This document shows, one piece after another, positions 60,113-64,000 of a stretch of 64,000 nt of DNA. Made by a program: the position numbers and the translations under genes. This DNA comes from CAZRHH01 sp964599885 (GTDB taxonomy: Bacteria; Chloroflexota; Dehalococcoidia; DSTF01; JACRBR01), in assembly GCA_964599885.1 (NCBI GenBank), contig CAZRHH010000010.1, positions 1 to 64,000 on the forward strand, read 5' to 3'. The stretch's first letter is position 1, and each line of letters opens with the position of its first letter. The notes beneath the pieces are model-generated. The model was not told the origin of the DNA. It did not search any database and was given only the letters and a program-made list of their open reading frames with translations.

Positions 60113-60879
60113 CAGGCCTGCGCGGTCACCGCCGCCGCCGCGCCATCGATGATCGCCGCGAACACGTCGGCCTTCAGCGACGCGCCGCCAACCAGACCGC
60201 CGTCGATGTCCGCCCGCACCATGAACTCGGCGATGTTGTCCGGCGTCACCGAACCGCCGTACAAGATGCGTACGTGGTCCGCGACATCTCCCGCGATCTC
60301 GCGCACCGTCGCCCGGATCAACGCGATCGCTTCCTGCGCGATCGCGCCATCAGCCGCCAACCCGCTCCCAATCGCCCACACCGGTTCGTACGCGATGATG
60401 AACTCCGCGGTCACCTTGACGCCATCAAGCCCGCCGCGCGTCTGCGACCTCAGCACGTCCGCCGTCTCGCCGGCCTCGCGATGCGCCAGCGTCTCGCCGA
60501 CGCACATGATGGGCTTCACGCCATGCGCCAGAGCGCCCTGAACTCGTTTGTTCACGGTTTCGTCCGTCTCGCTGAAGAACAGCCTCCTTTCGCTATGCCC
60601 AACCAGGACGTACGACGCGGCTTCGGCGATCTGTGTGATGCTTACCTCGCCTGTGAACGGGCCATCCTCTTCCCAGTACGCGCTTTGCGCACCGATGCGG
60701 ATCGTCGAGCCGTCCAAAGCAGCCCGCACGTCGTGCAAGTACACCAACGGCGGACAGACGATCTTTTCGACGCCGCGCACACCGTCCGAGAGCGACCGCA
60801 CGCCGCTCGCCAGGGCGATCGCGTCCCTGCGCAGCGTGTTCATCTTCCAGTTGCCCGCGATGATCGGGATCCGCGCCAT
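60112..60879 (-). CDS. tpiA: Triosephosphate isomerase
   Basis: A 255-residue glycolytic isomerase. Catalytic Lys in GNWKMN, His in LVGHSERR, Glu in AYEPVWAIG, and phosphate loops GGSV and GGASLK are intact. The start at 60879 (MARIPIIAGNWK) follows an alternating GA tract that supplies the ribosome binding site. miaA overlaps its end. Confidence 0.97.
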   Translation of the reverse strand: MARIPIIAGNWKMNTLRRDAIALASGVRSLSDGVRGVEKIVCPPLVYLHDVRAALDGSTIRIGAQSAYWEEDGPFTGEVSITQIAEAASYVLVGHSERRLFFSETDETVNKRVQGALAHGVKPIMCVGETLAHREAGETADVLRSQTRGGLDGVKVTAEFIIAYEPVWAIGSGLAADGAIAQEAIALIRATVREIAGDVADHVRILYGGSVTPDNIAEFMVRADIDGGLVGGASLKADVFAAIIDGAAAAVTAQA

Positions 60880-60893
60880 CTCTCTCTCTCTCC
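60880..60893 (-). promoter_or_regulatory. GA-dinucleotide tract serving as the tpiA ribosome binding site
   Basis: GGAGAGAGAGAGAG directly precedes the tpiA ATG on the minus strand. The tract is prone to slippage, which could shift spacing and translation strength. Confidence 0.5.
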
Positions 60894-60936
60894 GAATCCT
60901 GACAGGGTACTGAAGGTCCCCGCGAACATCTGTGGA

Positions 60937-60953
60937 GCGGGCTTTCAGCCCGC
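60937..60953. repeat. REP-like hairpin, GCGGGCT type
   Basis: GCGGGCT-TTC-AGCCCGC upstream of tpiA; same style as 52,708 and 53,995. Confidence 0.55.
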
Positions 60954-61018
60954 GTTCGTCGGTGCAGTACAATACTCGAACGCCAGACTCTGTGGTTTGG
61001 ACCCTCTAAGCACCCCTG

Positions 61019-62221
61019 CTACGCGCCGTACTTCGTCAGACGCCCCGCGTGCGCCATCGCCAACGACAGCACTTCCTTCGCCGGAAACGTCCCGAGCGAC
61101 CCGAGACGGCAGCCCTTCTCGCTGAAGCCCTCGCTCAGATCCCGAAATGAAAAGTTTTTCGTGTGAAACAAAAACGGAACCGGATGCCACGAGTGTCCCG
61201 CGACGACGGCCGGCGTCGAATGATCGCCCGCCACCATGAACACGTCCGGCCCCAATGCGTGCAACTCGTCGACGAATCCGTCTACTTCCTCGAGCGCGCG
61301 TATCTTCGCCTGGAAGTCGCCGTCTTCGCCGGCCGCGTCCGCCGGCTTGTAGTGAATGAAAAAGAAGTCGTAGTTGTCCCACTGCGCCTTCAACGTCTCC
61401 ACTTCCTCGGCGAACGTCGTCCCCGTCTTGATGACGTCCATCCCGACGAGCTTCGCCAGTCCGCGGTACATCGGGTACGCCGCGATCGCCGCTGCACGGA
61501 ACTTGCACGCTTCCGCGATCGATGGCATCGGCGGCGTCTTCGCGATCCCGCGCAGCGTCAGCATGTTTGCGGGCGCCTGATCGCGCAGCAGCGCCGCCGC
61601 CTGTGCGATGAAATCGTTGAGCAGTCCGGCCGTCGCCTCCGCTTCCGGCGCCAGCGCCCGCGATGGCATTGGCGCGTAGCCTTCGCGCTGAGGGTCCGTC
61701 TCCGTCACCGCGTCCGACAACCCCTCGCCCCGCAGCACCAGCACGAAGCGATGCTCCTTCACCGGTTCGACGAACACCTGCACACCCGCGAGCTTGATCG
61801 CGCGCAACTTCGCGCACAGTTCGATCGTCTTCTCGTTTGCGATCCGCCCCGCCCGCCGGTCGGTGATCAACCCACCAGCGTCGACCGTGCAAAAGTTCCC
61901 CCGCGCCGCCACATCCGTATCGCGCAGATCGAAGTCAATCCCCAACGCCTCCAGCACGCCGCGTCCGACCGTGTACTGCATCGGGTCGTACCCGAACAAC
62001 GCCAGATGTCCCGGTCCGCTCCCCGGCGTTACGCCGTAATCAACGGGCACCGTTAGGCCGCACAAACTCTCGCGTTGCAGCCGATCGAGCGCGGCGACAT
62101 GCGCCTGCTCAAGCTCCGACCGCCCCGACTCGTTGGGCAACCCACCCAACCCGTCGATGACGAGCAGCAAAATCTTCGTGTCGTTGGTAATGGAAAGTTC
62201 GCTCAGCAGCTCAAGGTTCAC
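61019..62221 (-). CDS. apgM: 2,3-bisphosphoglycerate-independent phosphoglycerate mutase, archaeal type
   Basis: A 400-residue metal-dependent mutase of the ApgM branch of the alkaline phosphatase superfamily: LLLVIDGLGGLP at the N-terminus, VTPGSGPGHLALFGYDP with the catalytic Ser/Thr region, RGNFCTVDAGG, MVAGDHSTPAVVAGHSWHPV for metal ligands, and FFFIHYKPADAAGEDG. It interconverts 3- and 2-phosphoglycerate. It begins with GTG. Neighbouring tpiA makes a glycolytic pair on the same strand. Confidence 0.95.
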   Translation of the reverse strand: MNLELLSELSITNDTKILLLVIDGLGGLPNESGRSELEQAHVAALDRLQRESLCGLTVPVDYGVTPGSGPGHLALFGYDPMQYTVGRGVLEALGIDFDLRDTDVAARGNFCTVDAGGLITDRRAGRIANEKTIELCAKLRAIKLAGVQVFVEPVKEHRFVLVLRGEGLSDAVTETDPQREGYAPMPSRALAPEAEATAGLLNDFIAQAAALLRDQAPANMLTLRGIAKTPPMPSIAEACKFRAAAIAAYPMYRGLAKLVGMDVIKTGTTFAEEVETLKAQWDNYDFFFIHYKPADAAGEDGDFQAKIRALEEVDGFVDELHALGPDVFMVAGDHSTPAVVAGHSWHPVPFLFHTKNFSFRDLSEGFSEKGCRLGSLGTFPAKEVLSLAMAHAGRLTKYGA

Positions 62222-62366
62222 AAGGCGGATTCTATCACGGGGTTTCCGTTAGAACTCCCACCGCTAACGATGGCGACGAGCCTCGATTCAAGTCGTTGCG
62301 CAACTGCAACGGCGAGACACCCGGAGGGGGCCGCAAACGTCGCATCGCAGCGCCTACGATGTTCAC

Positions 62367-62585
62367 ATGGAACCGACCGCCCGCGTGATGATCATCGGCT
62401 CGATCACCATCGCCGGCGCGTGCCTCGCGATACTCGCCGCCGCCCGCCTCAACTCGGGCCGCCTCCCCGGCGACCTCATGCTCGAACGGGGCAGCGTTCG
62501 CGTCATGTTTCCCATCGTCACGTCGATCATCCTCAGCATCGCCCTGACCATCATCCTCAACATCGCCCTCCGCCTCTGGCGCTGA
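62367..62585 (+). CDS. DUF2905 family small membrane protein
   Basis: A 72-residue protein with two membrane segments (7-27 and 48-70) around the family loop LNSGRLPGDLMLERGSVRVM and PIVTSIILSIALT. The function of DUF2905 is unknown. Single gene between apgM and the MidA-like gene. Confidence 0.85.
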   Translation: MEPTARVMIIGSITIAGACLAILAAARLNSGRLPGDLMLERGSVRVMFPIVTSIILSIALTIILNIALRLWR

Positions 62586-62627
62586 TCCCGTCGTCCGGCC
62601 TTCGATTTCCGACCTCCCTACCTCAAC

Positions 62628-62711
62628 CTCTGTGCCTCCGTGCCTCTGTGGTGAAACCCCTTTGCTCGAAGCTTTGCGCTCCTCTGCGCCCTTTGCGCCT
62701 TTGCGGTGAAC
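62628..62711. repeat. Tandem interspersed repeats (GTGCCTC and TTTGCGC types)
   Basis: CTCTGTGCCTCCGTGCCTCT and GTGGTGAA are followed by CTTTGCGCTCCTCTGCGCCC and TTTGCGCCTTTGCGGTGAA. The two word families are joined here, in a convergent gap. Confidence 0.65.
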
Positions 62712-62718
62712 CGAACAT

Positions 62719-63879
62719 TCACCCATCCCGAAAACCCACCGGCACCCCATCCACCACACCCCGCCCCTGCAGCAGCACCCGCACCCGTCCCAACTTCCCC
62801 GGATCGACCAGCGCCAGCAGCACCCCGCGCCGTGCGAAATACTCCTCCATCTCACCACCGCGCTCCGGCCCCGCCGCCGCCACCCCCTCGCCGATCCCCA
62901 ACCGCACCAGAAACGACGACTGGTCCGTCATCGCAATCGTCGTCAGCCCCGCCGCCTCACCCACCCGCCGCAACGTCGTGAAGTCGACGCTCGACGTGAT
63001 GTCCTGCTTTCCCACCCGCTGATACGGATCGCTTCCCACCGACTGACGGTAGTAGCACGCCAGCGTCCCGTCCCGGCGCCACGGCGCGTACAACTCCGGC
63101 GCCTCGTAGCCGTAGTCGAACGTCAGCACGTACCCGCGCCGCAACGACCGCGCTACATCGCCCATCCAGCGCGTCGCATCGAGATTCACCTCCGCGTAAC
63201 AGCCGTCGCCCGGCAACACGCCCGCCGCATCGAAGTACGCCGCCAGCACCGAATCCGACAGCGGCATCAGCACATCGTGAAACCGCGCGCCGTCGTGCCC
63301 GACGAACACCTCGCGCAACACGTCGCCATCGCGCACCACCCGATGCACCGGAAACGCATCCAGCAGTTCGTTCGAAAGCACACACCCTTCGATCGCATCC
63401 GGCAACGCGTCCACCCACTCGACGCGATCCACCGCACCCGCCGCCGCCAGCACACGCCGCTGCTCGTCCCGCAACACTCCAGCCGCCTCGACGATCCGGT
63501 ACCGCACCGCCGACGCAAACGCCCCATCCGCACCCGAAGCCCGCTGCACGATGTCCCGCGCCAGCAGCCCACGCCCCGCCCCCTGCTCCACCACATCGAA
63601 CCGCGCCGGCCGCTCCATCAGCGTCCACAGCTCGTGGAGCTGCTTCGCGACAAGCGCCCCGAACACCGGATGCACCTCCGGGCTCGTCACGTAGTCGCCA
63701 CTCCGCCCCGTCACCGCCGCATCGGTCCGGTAGTACCCGTACCGAGGGTGATACAACGCCGCCTCCATAAACTCCCGAAACCGCATCGGACCATCGCGCG
63801 CAATCCTCGCGCGCAGCTCGGCGACGAGCGGCCCCGATTCGGAGATCGAACCAAAATCGTCCGTAGAATCCCACGTCAT
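62719..63879 (-). CDS. MidA/NDUFAF7-like SAM-dependent methyltransferase
   Basis: A 386-residue protein of the DUF185 family: PMRFREFMEAALYHPRYGYY, GDYVTSPEVHPVFGALVAKQ, SAM-binding VVEQGAGRGLLARDI, and LSNELLDAFPVHRV. The mitochondrial homologue methylates an arginine of complex I; the bacterial target is unknown. It starts at the ATG at 63879. Confidence 0.9.
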   Translation of the reverse strand: MTWDSTDDFGSISESGPLVAELRARIARDGPMRFREFMEAALYHPRYGYYRTDAAVTGRSGDYVTSPEVHPVFGALVAKQLHELWTLMERPARFDVVEQGAGRGLLARDIVQRASGADGAFASAVRYRIVEAAGVLRDEQRRVLAAAGAVDRVEWVDALPDAIEGCVLSNELLDAFPVHRVVRDGDVLREVFVGHDGARFHDVLMPLSDSVLAAYFDAAGVLPGDGCYAEVNLDATRWMGDVARSLRRGYVLTFDYGYEAPELYAPWRRDGTLACYYRQSVGSDPYQRVGKQDITSSVDFTTLRRVGEAAGLTTIAMTDQSSFLVRLGIGEGVAAAGPERGGEMEEYFARRGVLLALVDPGKLGRVRVLLQGRGVVDGVPVGFRDG

Positions 63880-63978
63880 GCGCCCATCCTAACCCAGCTC
63901 TCGAACCAAGCTCCCGAGCGGTGAGGCCGCGTCGTGCAAACACACCGCGCGTCCATCTGTCCTTCCCTACTCGAAACA

Positions 63979-64000
63979 TCCTCTGTGCCTCTGTGGTTCA
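63979..64000. repeat. CTCTGTGCCTCTGTGGTT repeat at the right edge
   Basis: Another copy of the 7,557-type word, cut by the window end. Confidence 0.55.

Noticed and set aside
1..64000. CRISPR arrays and rRNA genes
   Set aside because: No regularly spaced identical repeats with unique spacers and no rRNA-like sequence were seen on either strand.

Overview
High-GC bacterial chromosome segment carrying one large integrated island. The housekeeping genes (prfA, hisS, a bifunctional Rel, dapF, miaA, tpiA, archaeal-type apgM), secreted proteins with Pro/Thr-rich linkers, a DUF2905 membrane protein and a c-di-AMP (ydaO-type) riboswitch suggest a Chloroflexota lineage, perhaps Dehalococcoidia-like. 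That placement is an inference from gene content; no rRNA is present to confirm it.

Left chromosomal flank (1-12,752): the end of an apparent IS481-like element abutting an Rdx (SelW-like) gene and prfA on the minus strand; a frameshifted secreted protein and a cohesin-like secreted protein; hisS; a small RHH regulator; rel; an Eis-like acetyltransferase; a universal stress protein; a PHB-depolymerase-like esterase; an SRPBCC/ArsR pair; a membrane protein; and the 3' part of comM.

Island (about 12,740-46,968): comM (YifB/ComM Mg-chelatase-like ATPase) is cut in two. Both junctions carry the same 13 bp (GTACCCGCACGGG), and joining them restores the comM frame, so the intervening 34.2 kb is an integrated, in principle excisable, element. 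It carries a primase-helicase, a ParB-domain DNA methyltransferase, a RAMA/H1-like/zinc-finger protein, several small zinc proteins, DUF4238, a truncated integrase, a wHTH protein, a cupin, a HEPN-type protein, a type I restriction-modification operon with an embedded Abi_C gene, a TIR protein, a full tyrosine recombinase, an ice-binding-type surface protein, an integrase-tail pseudogene, a secreted nuclease, a 2,009-residue RHS protein with a possible immunity lipoprotein, and an unrecognised two-gene unit preceded by a decayed partial copy of its first gene.

The most unusual signal is a set of ten short dyads between island genes or gene groups. They have the form (G/C)ACACGAT-N6-ATCGTG(T/C): the right hexamer ATCGTG is invariant, the left arm varies, the six-base spacer differs in each, and the well-conserved arm faces the same way wherever the site is asymmetric. 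They divide the left and middle of the island into modules, like an integron or pdif cassette array built on tyrosine-recombinase-type sites. I propose a cassette platform; the recombinase assignment is unproven.

Right chromosomal flank (46,956-64,000): the 5' part of comM, a DUF2795 protein, an SMP-30-like protein, a lipoprotein, an acyl-CoA dehydrogenase divergent from an APH-type kinase (an ACAD10/11-like pair), tRNA-Arg(CCG), a membrane-anchored cyclophilin, a zinc-ribbon protein behind the c-di-AMP riboswitch and terminator, a GH36 alpha-galactosidase, a GNAT protein, dapF, miaA-tpiA, apgM, DUF2905 and a MidA-like methyltransferase. Chromosomal gaps on both sides carry two interspersed families (CTCTGTGCCTCTGTGGT-like words and short perfect hairpins) that I do not see in the island, which independently marks its limits.
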